Positions 1-6,524 of a stretch of DNA of 13,237 nt are shown here, piece after piece (the first letter of the stretch is position 1; every line of letters starts with the position of its first letter). The notes beneath the pieces were generated by a model. The model searched no databases and was not told the origin of the DNA. It was given only the letters and a program-made list of their open reading frames with translations. A program made the translations under genes and the position numbers. The stretch covers positions 1-13,237 of the forward strand of contig JBFMBE010000099.1 of assembly GCA_040755275.1 (NCBI GenBank), in the 5' to 3' direction. Origin of the DNA: Desulfatirhabdium sp040755275. Its GTDB lineage: Bacteria > Desulfobacterota > Desulfobacteria > Desulfobacterales > Desulfatirhabdiaceae.

Positions 1-574
1 CGTTCTGGCCGTCGGACCGGGCATTGGTTCAAGCGAGCCGACCGTTCGACTGGTTCAGGACATCGTCGCGGAAAGTCCCGTTCCGCTTGTCATCGATGCC
101 GACGGGTTGAACGCCCTGGCCCGGGATCCGGATATCCTTCGGCTGGCGAAACATCCTCCCGTGTTGACCCCCCATCCCGGTGAAATGGCGCGTCTTGTCG
201 GTTCAGTCGTGTCGGACATTCAGGCCGACCGCATCGGCCATGCCAGAAGATTTGCTGAACGTTACGGCTGTTATGTCATCCTCAAAGGGGCCCGCTCCCT
301 TGTTGCACTTCCCGATGGTTTCGTGTATGTGAATCCGACCGGCAACCCGGGAATGGCTACAGCCGGGATGGGAGATGTGTTGACCGGCATGGTTGCGGGT
401 TTCATGGCCCAGGGATATGGACAGCAGACCGCGTGTACAGCAGCAGTTTACCTGCACGGCCTTTGCGGAGATCGGATGGCCGAGGGGAGAGGGCCACGCG
501 GATTCCTCGCATCTGAGCTTGCCGACGTTCTTCCGACACTCTTTCGGGAGCTCGAGTTGGGAAGTTATTCATGA
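1..574 (+). CDS. nnr: ADP/ATP-dependent NAD(P)H-hydrate dehydratase (C-terminal part of Nnr/YjeF), 5' truncated by the window edge
   Basis: The open frame enters from the window edge (first full codon at base 2) and ends at TGA 572-574, giving about 190 visible residues. They carry the signatures of the ribokinase-like YjeF C-terminal domain: GPGIG near the start, DADGLNAL, LTPHPGEMARL, KGARSL, and GNPGMATAGMGDVLTG, whose GMGD motif holds the catalytic aspartate. The family dehydrates damaged hydrated NAD(P)H using ADP or ATP. Many bacteria fuse this domain behind an N-terminal epimerase domain; whether that is so here cannot be seen. The next gene is tsaE, the same order as yjeF-yjeE in enterobacteria. 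The stop codon lies exactly at the left edge of the inserted element at 573-884. The C-terminus is complete and ends in a normal position for the family. Confidence 0.93.
   Translation, partial: VLAVGPGIGSSEPTVRLVQDIVAESPVPLVIDADGLNALARDPDILRLAKHPPVLTPHPGEMARLVGSVVSDIQADRIGHARRFAERYGCYVILKGARSLVALPDGFVYVNPTGNPGMATAGMGDVLTGMVAGFMAQGYGQQTACTAAVYLHGLCGDRMAEGRGPRGFLASELADVLPTLFRELELGSYS
559..564 (+). promoter_or_regulatory. Orphaned Shine-Dalgarno of tsaE
   Basis: GGGAAG lies inside the last codons of nnr, six bases before the ATG at 571-573. That ATG overlaps the nnr stop as ATGA. Before the element at 573-884 inserted, this would have been the ribosome site of tsaE. It is now about 320 bases from the tsaE start. 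This is inference from the duplicated flank. Confidence 0.5.
567..572 (+). repeat. Target-site duplication, left copy (ATTCAT)
   Basis: ATTCAT directly abuts the left inverted repeat and recurs at 885-890. The identity runs on for three more bases (GAT at 573-575 and 891-893) because the element itself begins with GAT. Confidence 0.7.
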
Positions 575-592
575 TGGAGTCGCAAAAAGTCG
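573..592 (+). repeat. Left terminal inverted repeat of the MITE-like element
   Basis: GATGGAGTCGCAAAAAGTCG. It matches the reverse complement of 865-884 at 17 of 20 positions; the differences are confined to the three bases after GATGG. Confidence 0.85.
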
Positions 593-864
593 GAAAGTCT
601 CGTCATCGTCGCATGGCAGGACATACGCCTTTTTCGCTGCAGCGGATAAACTCAGCCGCCCGAGCTCGTAAGGGCCGGGCATTGGGTCAGTCATTCGATA
701 CAGGCCAGTAAGCTACAACGGTTTGATTTTCAAACAATTGTTTGTTGTTGAACGCCGCCCGGCCCAACGATCTCCGGCGGCTTCAAACAAGTATCCGCTG
801 CAGCATCAAAAGGCATATGCCCTGCCATGCTCAGGCCCGGCAATCGACAAAATTGGAGTAGATG

Positions 865-884
865 CGACTTTTTGCGGGACCATC
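865..884 (-). repeat. Right terminal inverted repeat of the MITE-like element
   Basis: On the + strand it reads CGACTTTTTGCG, GGA, CCATC. The same 12-mer plus a three-base variable spacer plus CCATC recurs at 8319-8338. Confidence 0.85.
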
Positions 885-890
885 ATTCAT
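885..890 (+). repeat. Target-site duplication, right copy (ATTCAT)
   Basis: This is the second copy of ATTCAT. It supplies the AT of the tsaE start codon (889-891), so the insertion left both the nnr stop and the tsaE start intact. Confidence 0.7.
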
Positions 891-1428
891 GATCTCCGTT
901 GTTTTCCGCTGTGCCGGCGTAGATGAAACCCACCGGATCGGTGTCCTTCTCGGTGAGGCATTCGAAGCAGGAACGGTCTTGCTGTTGAAGGGGGAGCTCG
1001 GCGTTGGAAAGACCTGTCTGGTTCGAGGGATAGCCGAAGGGATCGGGGTCGATACTGGTCAAGCGGTGACGAGCCCTTCGTATGCGCTGATCCATGAGTA
1101 TACCGGAAGGTTAAGGTTGTTTCATGTCGATTTATATCGGATCGGCTATGCGGATCTGGAAGACATCGGTTTTTTCGATCTGCCTCTCGAAGAAGGGGTG
1201 CTTGCTGTCGAATGGGCCGAGCGTCTGCCGGAAGATGCCTTCTCGGACAAAATCGAAGCGGCCTTCGACATGCAGGAAGACGAGAACCGTATCATCACCA
1301 TTACGGGCAGGGGGGAGGCGAGCCGCCGATGGCTCCAGCTGTGGATTGCCAGGCTGCAGCAGAACAAGACCGGCCATCCGCCCGCCATGCAAATCGTGGA
1401 AGAGGAAAGGAAAGACCGATGGCACTGA
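889..1428 (+). CDS. tsaE: tRNA threonylcarbamoyladenosine biosynthesis ATPase TsaE (YjeE family)
   Basis: The 179-residue P-loop protein has Walker A GELGVGKT (residues 35-42), TSPSYALIHEY (61-71), HVDLYR (79-84) and VEWAERL (107-113), all diagnostic of TsaE. This cytoplasmic ATPase works with TsaB and TsaD to make t6A37 in tRNAs that read ANN codons. The start is placed at ATG 889 because it fits the family N-terminus and because it is the codon restored next to nnr when the inserted element is removed. An in-frame ATG at 862 lies inside the element and would add nine unrelated residues. No good Shine-Dalgarno precedes 889. The gene overlaps lysC by 10 bp. The C-terminal tail (about residues 155-179) is charged and not clearly part of the fold. 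Confidence 0.92.
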   Translation: MISVVFRCAGVDETHRIGVLLGEAFEAGTVLLLKGELGVGKTCLVRGIAEGIGVDTGQAVTSPSYALIHEYTGRLRLFHVDLYRIGYADLEDIGFFDLPLEEGVLAVEWAERLPEDAFSDKIEAAFDMQEDENRIITITGRGEASRRWLQLWIARLQQNKTGHPPAMQIVEEERKDRWH

Positions 1429-2636
1429 TTGTTCAAAAATACGGCGGCACATCCGTCGCCAACCTGGAACGGATTCAAAACGTCGCCAAACGCGTCGTCA
1501 AGACCTATGATCAGGGTAACGATGTCGTCGTCATTCTGTCGGCAATGGCGGGCATTACGGACTCCCTGATTGAAATGGCTCAGGAAATCACCCGAGCCCC
1601 GGAAAAGCGCGAGCTCGACGTCCTTCTGGCAACCGGGGAACAGACAACTGCAGCCCTGCTCGCCATGACCTTAAACGCCATGAAATATCCGGCCAAGTCG
1701 CTGTTGGGATACCAGGCTGAAGTCATTACCGATTGCACCTACGGCAATGCCCGAATCATGGAAATCGGCGCCCGTCGGATCCGAGATCTTCTCGCGCAGC
1801 GGCACATCGTCGTGGTAGCCGGGTTTCAAGGTTGCGACATGGAAGGCAACATCACCACCCTGGGAAGGGGAGGGTCCGACACCTCGGCTGTCGCCATTGC
1901 AGCAGCACTCAAGGCCGATATCTGTGAAATTTACACCGATGTCAACGGCGTCTATACGGCAGATCCCAACATCGTGAGCAAGGCCCGAAAGATCGACCGG
2001 ATTTCCTACGATGAAATGCTCGAAATGGCCAGTCTCGGTGCAAAAGTACTGCAGATCCGATCGGTCGAGTTCGCCAAAAAATACGCCGTACCCGTACACG
2101 TACGGTCATCTTTTTCCGAAGAGGAGGGAACCATGGTGGTCAACGAGGATGAAAGCATGGAAAAACTGGTGGTGTCCGGTGTCACCTGCAGCAAGAACGA
2201 TGCCCGGATTACCCTGATCAAAGTACCCGATCAGCCCGGCATTGCAGCCAAGATTTTCACCCCTATTGCCGAGGCCGGCATCATCGTCGACATGATCATT
2301 CAGAACCGGCATTCCGGAAAGTTCAACGATCTCACCTTTACCGTGCCGAAACCCGATTTTGACAAGGCCATGGAGCTGGCCAGGCAGACGGCGGCCGAAA
2401 TCGGTGCAGAAGACGTTTTGGGTGATAACGGGATTGCCAAGGTGTCTGTGACCGGTGTCGGCATGAAGAACCATTCCGGAGTGGCAAGCCGCATGTTTGC
2501 AGCCCTGGCAAAGGAAAACATCAACATCCTGATGATCAGCACTTCCGAAATCCGCATTTCCTGCGTCATCGATGCCAAATATGCCGAGCTTGCGGTTCGG
2601 GCCCTGCATACGGCATTCGGGCTGGACAAGGTGTGA
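1419..2636 (+). CDS. lysC: Aspartate kinase (monofunctional, two ACT domains)
   Basis: The 405-residue enzyme phosphorylates L-aspartate, the first step toward lysine, diaminopimelate, threonine and methionine. The kinase domain has KYGGTS (7-12), TGEQ (72-75), a glycine-rich TLGRGGSDTSA (147-157) and TDVNGVYTADP (173-183). Two ACT regulatory domains follow, at about 262-335 (with VPDQPGIAAKIF) and 345-405 (with GMKNHSGVASRMF), as in feedback-inhibited LysC proteins of this length. Which amino acid inhibits it cannot be read from the sequence. The start is ATG 1419, with AAGG eight bases upstream, inside the end of tsaE. The frame stays open to 1212, but the extension is low-complexity shadow of tsaE. 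The gene ends before a hairpin terminator. Confidence 0.96.
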   Translation: MALIVQKYGGTSVANLERIQNVAKRVVKTYDQGNDVVVILSAMAGITDSLIEMAQEITRAPEKRELDVLLATGEQTTAALLAMTLNAMKYPAKSLLGYQAEVITDCTYGNARIMEIGARRIRDLLAQRHIVVVAGFQGCDMEGNITTLGRGGSDTSAVAIAAALKADICEIYTDVNGVYTADPNIVSKARKIDRISYDEMLEMASLGAKVLQIRSVEFAKKYAVPVHVRSSFSEEEGTMVVNEDESMEKLVVSGVTCSKNDARITLIKVPDQPGIAAKIFTPIAEAGIIVDMIIQNRHSGKFNDLTFTVPKPDFDKAMELARQTAAEIGAEDVLGDNGIAKVSVTGVGMKNHSGVASRMFAALAKENINILMISTSEIRISCVIDAKYAELAVRALHTAFGLDKV

Positions 2637-2666
2637 TGATTCCGCTTCGACATCAAGCGGGTGTGT

Positions 2667-2703
2667 AAAAAAAGGCCGAAGCGATTTCAATCGCTTCGGC
2701 CTT
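2667..2703. terminator. Bidirectional rho-independent terminator between lysC and sat
   Basis: The arms at 2672-2686 and 2689-2703 are perfect 15-base complements (AAGGCCGAAGCGATT and its reverse complement), folding around a TTTCAA-type loop. A run of seven A at 2667-2673 becomes a U-tract for transcripts coming from sat, so termination should be strongest on the - strand. The + side has only a weak T-rich tail (TTGGCATTT). Confidence 0.9.
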
Positions 2704-2760
2704 GGCATTTCGAACGTGATCTTTCTGGACCGAATACCGAGATTCAGGGGGGTAGGGGCA

Positions 2761-4035
2761 TCAACCACCCGTTGCAGCGGTGTGCAGCTTGATTTCGACT
2801 TTTTCGGTCAGGCTGGCATAGTATTCACGCAGGATATCCAGAACTTCTTCGCGGCCGAAGTGATCCGGAATCGGGGATCCTTCGGAGAGGCCCTTGCGCA
2901 GAGCGGTTCCGCTCAACAGTACGCGATCCTTCTTGTCATGCGGGCAGGTTCTCAGGGAGGCCATACCGTCGCATTTGACACAATAGAAGGTCCAGTCGAT
3001 CTTGAGCGGGGTGCACAGCAGAGCCTTGCCGGGTTCGGTCGGCTTCGGAATCTTGTCGAAGATGGTCTGGGCTTCAAACATGCCGTAGAAATCGCCGACA
3101 CCGGCATGGTCACGACCGATGATCATGCGGGAGCAGCCGTAGTTCTGACGGAACGTGGCATGCAGCAGGGCTTCGCGGGGGCCTGCATATCGCATGTCGA
3201 GCGGATATCCGCCCTGAAGAACGTGTTCCGGAACGAAATAGTTCTTGACGAGAACGTCGATGCATTTCACGCGGACTTCTGCCGGGATGTCTCCAGGCTT
3301 CAGGTTACCGACGAGGGAGTGGATGAACACGCCGTCGCATACTTCGACCGCAATCTTGCACAGGTATTCATGGGAGCGGTGCATGGGGTTGCGGAGCTGC
3401 AGGGCGGCCACTTCGCGCCATCCCCGTTCTTCGAAAATCTTCCGAGATTCGGCAGGTCTCATGTAGATGCCGGCATACTTCGTCGGGTATTCGGCTTCGC
3501 TCAGAACCTTCACCGGTCCGGCCAGGTTGACGTCTTTCTGGCCCATGACCATCTGAACGCCTGGATGATCTTTTTCGGCGATCTTCCAGAATTCTTCGGC
3601 TGTCTTGGTGCCTTCGCCCATGAAGGTTTTTTCGCATTCATAGCGTTTGTCGGCCTCGGTCATGTCGTATTTTTCGGTGACCTTCATGGTGGCCATGATT
3701 TCGTCCCGCTCCGGATCGTAGAGCGCGATTTCCTGGCCGATCGCAATGGCTGCCGCATCTTCCTTGGAGGCGGACAGGGTGACCGGGATGGGCCAGAAGG
3801 TGCCGTCTGCCATCAGGAAATTGTCGAGGACGCCTTTCCAATCGGCCTTGGTCATAAAACCGGTCAGTGGGCTGAATCCGCCGATGCCCATCATGATGAG
3901 ATCGCCTTTTTCCCGAGGGGAAATGGCTATTTTCTTGAGGCCCTGGGCTTTCTTCAGTTCGGCTTCACGTTCGGCTCCTTCGAGCAGACAGCAGGTTAGA
4001 CCTTTTCCGCCATGGGGTGGGATGAGTTGGGACAT
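2761..4035 (-). CDS. sat: Sulfate adenylyltransferase (ATP sulfurylase, dissimilatory type)
   Basis: The 424-residue enzyme activates sulfate with ATP to adenosine 5'-phosphosulfate in the cytoplasm. In sulfate reducers APS is then reduced by AprAB. Family motifs are QLRNPMHRSHE (213-223; the QxRN and HxxH catalytic loop) and GRDHAG (307-312). Near the C-terminus there is a cysteine cluster, CVKC (352-355) with CPH (364-366), consistent with the metal-binding site of prokaryotic Sat. No APS-kinase domain is attached, and the length is normal. The start MSQLIPP is chosen because AGGAG lies about ten bases upstream (- strand, near 4046-4050); the frame continues upstream without family similarity. 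The gene stands alone: no apr, qmo or dsr genes are next to it. The divergent neighbour is an amino acid ABC transporter. Confidence 0.97.
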   Translation of the reverse strand: MSQLIPPHGGKGLTCCLLEGAEREAELKKAQGLKKIAISPREKGDLIMMGIGGFSPLTGFMTKADWKGVLDNFLMADGTFWPIPVTLSASKEDAAAIAIGQEIALYDPERDEIMATMKVTEKYDMTEADKRYECEKTFMGEGTKTAEEFWKIAEKDHPGVQMVMGQKDVNLAGPVKVLSEAEYPTKYAGIYMRPAESRKIFEERGWREVAALQLRNPMHRSHEYLCKIAVEVCDGVFIHSLVGNLKPGDIPAEVRVKCIDVLVKNYFVPEHVLQGGYPLDMRYAGPREALLHATFRQNYGCSRMIIGRDHAGVGDFYGMFEAQTIFDKIPKPTEPGKALLCTPLKIDWTFYCVKCDGMASLRTCPHDKKDRVLLSGTALRKGLSEGSPIPDHFGREEVLDILREYYASLTEKVEIKLHTAATGG

Positions 4036-4147
4036 GCGCTTTCTTCTCCTTTCAATGGGTTTGGGTTTTCCTCTTCTGGCAAGCCCTTTCAAAGGACTTT
4101 TCCGAAACGACATCAAACGACTCGAGAATCTGAAGCTAAAGGTTGCA

Positions 4148-4176
4148 TTTTTAATGGGAAGGAACACAGGTGTCAA
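4148..4176 (-). promoter_or_regulatory. Sigma-70-type promoter of sat
   Basis: On the - strand a perfect -35 TTGACA (4176-4171) is followed by a 17-base spacer and TAAAAA (4153-4148) as -10. A start near 4141 would give a leader of about 105 bases. The -10 is imperfect (4 of 6). Confidence 0.65.
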
Positions 4177-4211
4177 GAAAAATCCCAGGCATCGCTCAAT
4201 TTCCTTTTTGG

Positions 4212-4238
4212 TTGACGGATGAACCGAATTTCTCTAAT
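4212..4238 (+). promoter_or_regulatory. Possible promoter of the amino acid transporter operon
   Basis: TTGACG at 4212-4217 and TCTAAT at 4233-4238 resemble -35 and -10 elements (5 of 6 each), but the spacer is only 15 bases. The site lies about 56 bases before the first gene and about 35 bases upstream of the divergent sat promoter. No operator palindrome is evident between the two. Confidence 0.35.
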
Positions 4239-4294
4239 GAACAAATTCTATTGGCTGGAGACCACATCCAACTCAAACGAAAGGATCAGAGAAG

Positions 4295-5089
4295 ATGAAG
4301 AAATGGGCATGTGTATGGATGGCGATTCTGATGGTTGCGGTTGTTGGCGTATCGAAGGCGTCGGCCGACGCCCTTCAAGAAATTGTCAAACGTGGGGAGC
4401 TGCGGGTAGCCGTTCAAACCCAGGGGCCTCCCTTCAGCTTCATTGACAAGGCAGGGGTACGCACCGGAAGTTCCGTCGAGTTCTGCAAATTGATGGCCCA
4501 GGAGATGGGGGTAAAAGTCGTTTTTCTCGATTTCGACTGGGACGGTCTCATTCCGGCTCTGCTCTCCGGAAAAGCCGACCTGCTCGCAGCAGACATGACC
4601 GCCAATCTAAAGCGGGCGCTCAAAGTCCGTTTCACCCAGCCATTTTACTATACGGGTTCCGTCATCTTCACCAAGGCTGGTGACACCCGGAGTTCGATCG
4701 AGGACTTCAACAAGGAATCCGTCACCGTCGCCGTCCTGCTGGGTGCAACCGGGGAAGCGGTCGCCAAGAAATACCTGCCCAAGGCCAAGATCAAGTCCTA
4801 CAAGGGCGGCGGCCCCCTCCTGATCAATGCCGTTCTGGACGGCCATGCCGATATCGGCTTGAACGACGAATCGGCCGTCATGGGACAAGTGGCCGAGTTT
4901 CCGCCGAACAGCATCCGTATTCTTCCGACGAAGCTTTCCAAGGAACCGCTGGCATTTGCAGTGCGCCCTGAAGATTCACATCTGGCCGAATGGATCAACC
5001 TCTTTTTCGAATGGATCAAGGAGGATGGGCGCTACGACGAAAATATCCGATACTGGGTGAAGAGCCTTGACTGGAAAAAGGACCATTGA
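4295..5089 (+). CDS. Periplasmic amino acid-binding protein of an ABC transporter (SBP family 3)
   Basis: The 264-residue precursor has a Sec signal peptide (MKKW, a hydrophobic core, and a likely signal peptidase I site after ASA at residue 24) and no lipobox cysteine. The mature part is the family 3 fold: LRVAVQTQGPPFSFID, DWDGLIPALLSGKADL (81-96), then TANLKRA with the carboxylate-binding arginine expected at R107, and a second-lobe DIGLND with D191 placed to bind the alpha-amino group. It should deliver a polar amino acid to the two permeases downstream. The nearby DcyD-type enzyme suggests cystine, cysteine or a related ligand, but the sequence alone does not settle this. The start ATG has AGGA nine bases upstream. 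It is the first gene of the probable operon. Confidence 0.93.
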   Translation: MKKWACVWMAILMVAVVGVSKASADALQEIVKRGELRVAVQTQGPPFSFIDKAGVRTGSSVEFCKLMAQEMGVKVVFLDFDWDGLIPALLSGKADLLAADMTANLKRALKVRFTQPFYYTGSVIFTKAGDTRSSIEDFNKESVTVAVLLGATGEAVAKKYLPKAKIKSYKGGGPLLINAVLDGHADIGLNDESAVMGQVAEFPPNSIRILPTKLSKEPLAFAVRPEDSHLAEWINLFFEWIKEDGRYDENIRYWVKSLDWKKDH

Positions 5090-5107
5090 TGTCGGAACGT
5101 CGCCTCG

Positions 5108-5773
5108 ATGCTTGAATCCTTCAATTTCCTGGTCATTCTCGAATACCTGCCTCTGTTTGGCCAGGGAATGATCGCAACGGCCTGGATTTCCGCAGTATCG
5201 ACTTTCGGTGCGCTTCTGGTCGGCATCGTCTCTTGCATGATGCGCCTTTCCCCGGTGTCGCTGCTGCGGATCCTCGCCGGAGCCTACATCGAATTCATCC
5301 GCTCCACCCCGCTGCTGGCACAGCTCTATTTCTTCTATTTCGGACTTCCGACCCTCGGCATCCGGCTCAACGAGTACCAGACCGGCATTCTTGCCCTCAG
5401 TCTGAACAGCGGTGCATATATCGCAGAAATCATCCGTGCAGGCGTTCAATCCATTCCCTGGGGCCTGATCGAGGCGGCAATGGCATCCGGGCTCGGATAT
5501 TTCCAGCGGATCCGCTACATCGTGCTCCCGCAGGCCATCGGTGTCACCATTCCTCCGCTTTTGGGTCAAACCATCGTTCTGGTGAAGGACAGCGCTCTCT
5601 TATCGCTTATCAGCGTGATGGAGCTTACCCGTGCCGGGCAGTTGATGAATTCGGAGCGGTTCATGCCGGCAGAAGGTTTTTTTACGACAGCCCTGTGCTA
5701 CCTCATCCTGTATCACCTGCTGAAGGCATTTTCGACGTGGTGGCAGAAGCGGCTGATTTTTCGACCGGCCTGA
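5108..5773 (+). CDS. Polar amino acid ABC transporter permease, subunit 1 (HisQ/HisM family)
   Basis: The 221-residue integral inner-membrane protein has several hydrophobic helices and the cytoplasmic EAA loop (122-141, EAAMASGLGYFQRIRYIVLP), which docks the ATPase. The family signature IEFIRSTPLLAQLYF (61-75) precedes it. It lies 18 bases after the binding-protein stop and in the same reading frame. Only a weak GGA precedes its ATG. Instead, an ATG that overlaps the upstream stop opens an 8-codon frame running across this start (5089-5115), which may provide coupling. It probably pairs with the next gene as a heterodimer, since the two are clearly different paralogues. Confidence 0.93.
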   Translation: MLESFNFLVILEYLPLFGQGMIATAWISAVSTFGALLVGIVSCMMRLSPVSLLRILAGAYIEFIRSTPLLAQLYFFYFGLPTLGIRLNEYQTGILALSLNSGAYIAEIIRAGVQSIPWGLIEAAMASGLGYFQRIRYIVLPQAIGVTIPPLLGQTIVLVKDSALLSLISVMELTRAGQLMNSERFMPAEGFFTTALCYLILYHLLKAFSTWWQKRLIFRPA

Positions 5774-5791
5774 AAACAGGGAGAAGAGACG

Positions 5792-6463
5792 ATGTTCGGC
5801 TATTACCTCAGCAGCCTGATCCGTGCCTTTCCTTTTTTTCTGAAGGGCTTGTGGATGACGATCGAGGTCTCGGCTCTCAGCCTGATGATCGGCACCGTGA
5901 TCGGGTTCGTCGTGGGTATTGCCCGGAATGCCCGGATTCCTGTTCTGCATTCCGTTCTTGGAATCTACATCGATTTTATGCGCGGTACGCCGTTTCTGGT
6001 CCAGGTGTTCATCGTATTCTTCATTTTTCCGGAATGGGGGCTTCAGCTCGATGCCTTTTCCGCGTCCATCCTGAGCCTGTCCATTTATGCCGGGGCCTAC
6101 ATCAGCGAAATCGTCTCCGGTGGACTCGACATCATTCCGGGCGGGCAGATCGAGGCGGCATCCGCCAGCGGATTGAACTGGTTTCAGCGGATGGTTCATG
6201 TCGTGATGCCGCAGGCGATGCGACCCATTCTGCCGCCGCTGGTCGGCCAGTATGTATTGCTGATCAAGGATTCATCCGTCGTTTCGGTCATTGGGCTGAC
6301 GGATGTAACCCGAGTCGGGTGGCTGACGGTTCAACGCATCCCGGAAGGCTTGATGGTGTTCGGACTCGTCGGTGTGTTGTATTTTGTGATCTGCTATCCC
6401 CTCATTCACCTGTCGAATGCATTTGAAAAGCGGCTTCGTCTTCAGGAATTCAAGTTGGGATGA
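5792..6463 (+). CDS. Polar amino acid ABC transporter permease, subunit 2 (HisQ/HisM family)
   Basis: The 223-residue membrane protein is homologous in layout to the preceding permease. It has the signature YIDFMRGTPFLVQVFIVFF (59-77) and the EAA loop at 121-140 (starting EAASASGLNWFQR, ending VMP). The start ATG has a strong AGGGAG (5778-5783) eight bases upstream, and the gap to the previous gene is 18 bases. Two distinct permeases imply a HisQM/GltJK-type heterodimeric channel, unlike the single permease of the enterobacterial TcyJLN cystine system. Confidence 0.93.
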   Translation: MFGYYLSSLIRAFPFFLKGLWMTIEVSALSLMIGTVIGFVVGIARNARIPVLHSVLGIYIDFMRGTPFLVQVFIVFFIFPEWGLQLDAFSASILSLSIYAGAYISEIVSGGLDIIPGGQIEAASASGLNWFQRMVHVVMPQAMRPILPPLVGQYVLLIKDSSVVSVIGLTDVTRVGWLTVQRIPEGLMVFGLVGVLYFVICYPLIHLSNAFEKRLRLQEFKLG

Positions 6464-6524
6464 GGCCGAAGGGTTGGATGATGAGATAGAAGTCAACAGT
6501 CAGGAGAATGAGGAAACAGGGTTC

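Larger units (their letters stand above)
573..884. mobile_element. 312-bp palindromic MITE-like element, no transposase gene
   Basis: The segment between nnr and tsaE is a large imperfect inverted repeat. Three blocks pair across it: 573-592 with 865-884, 611-648 with 792-830 (both arms read GCATGGCAGG inward and share GCTGCAGCGGATA), and about 653-680 with 757-784 (both share GGGCCGGGC). The unpaired centre (about 681-756) contains a perfect 14-bp palindrome at 731-744. The termini are GATGG...CCATC and are flanked by a direct repeat ATTCAT (567-572 and 885-890). No open frame inside resembles a protein, so it would depend on a transposase from elsewhere. The right arm is about 16 bases longer than the left between its first and second paired blocks. 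As RNA it would fold into a long hairpin that could affect read-through from nnr to tsaE. The parent IS family is not recognised. Confidence 0.82.

Noticed and set aside
862..888. Earlier in-frame start for tsaE at 862
   Set aside because: It lies inside the inserted element, adds residues foreign to the family, and its GGAG is only three bases away. Removal of the element supports 889.
575..888. Small coding regions in the nnr-tsaE gap
   Set aside because: The short open frames have no ribosome sites and no protein-like pattern; the palindrome explains the segment.
2106..2768. 220-codon - strand frame opposite the lysC 3' end
   Set aside because: It is the antisense of the ACT domains of lysC and crosses the bidirectional terminator; no family similarity.
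2572..3999. Long open frame (475 codons) on the + strand opposite sat
   Set aside because: It is the antisense of a highly conserved sat gene with biased codon use, has no recognisable motif or ribosome site, and would run through the terminator.
4094..4117. Sequence upstream of sat resembling the repeat end (GACTTTT...CG...ATCA)
   Set aside because: It lacks the CGACTTTTTGCG core and the CCATC end at the right spacing; the similarity is at chance level.
5233..6426. 397-codon + strand frame across both permease genes
   Set aside because: It is arginine-, histidine- and proline-rich out-of-frame translation of two clear permeases whose own starts and EAA loops are intact.
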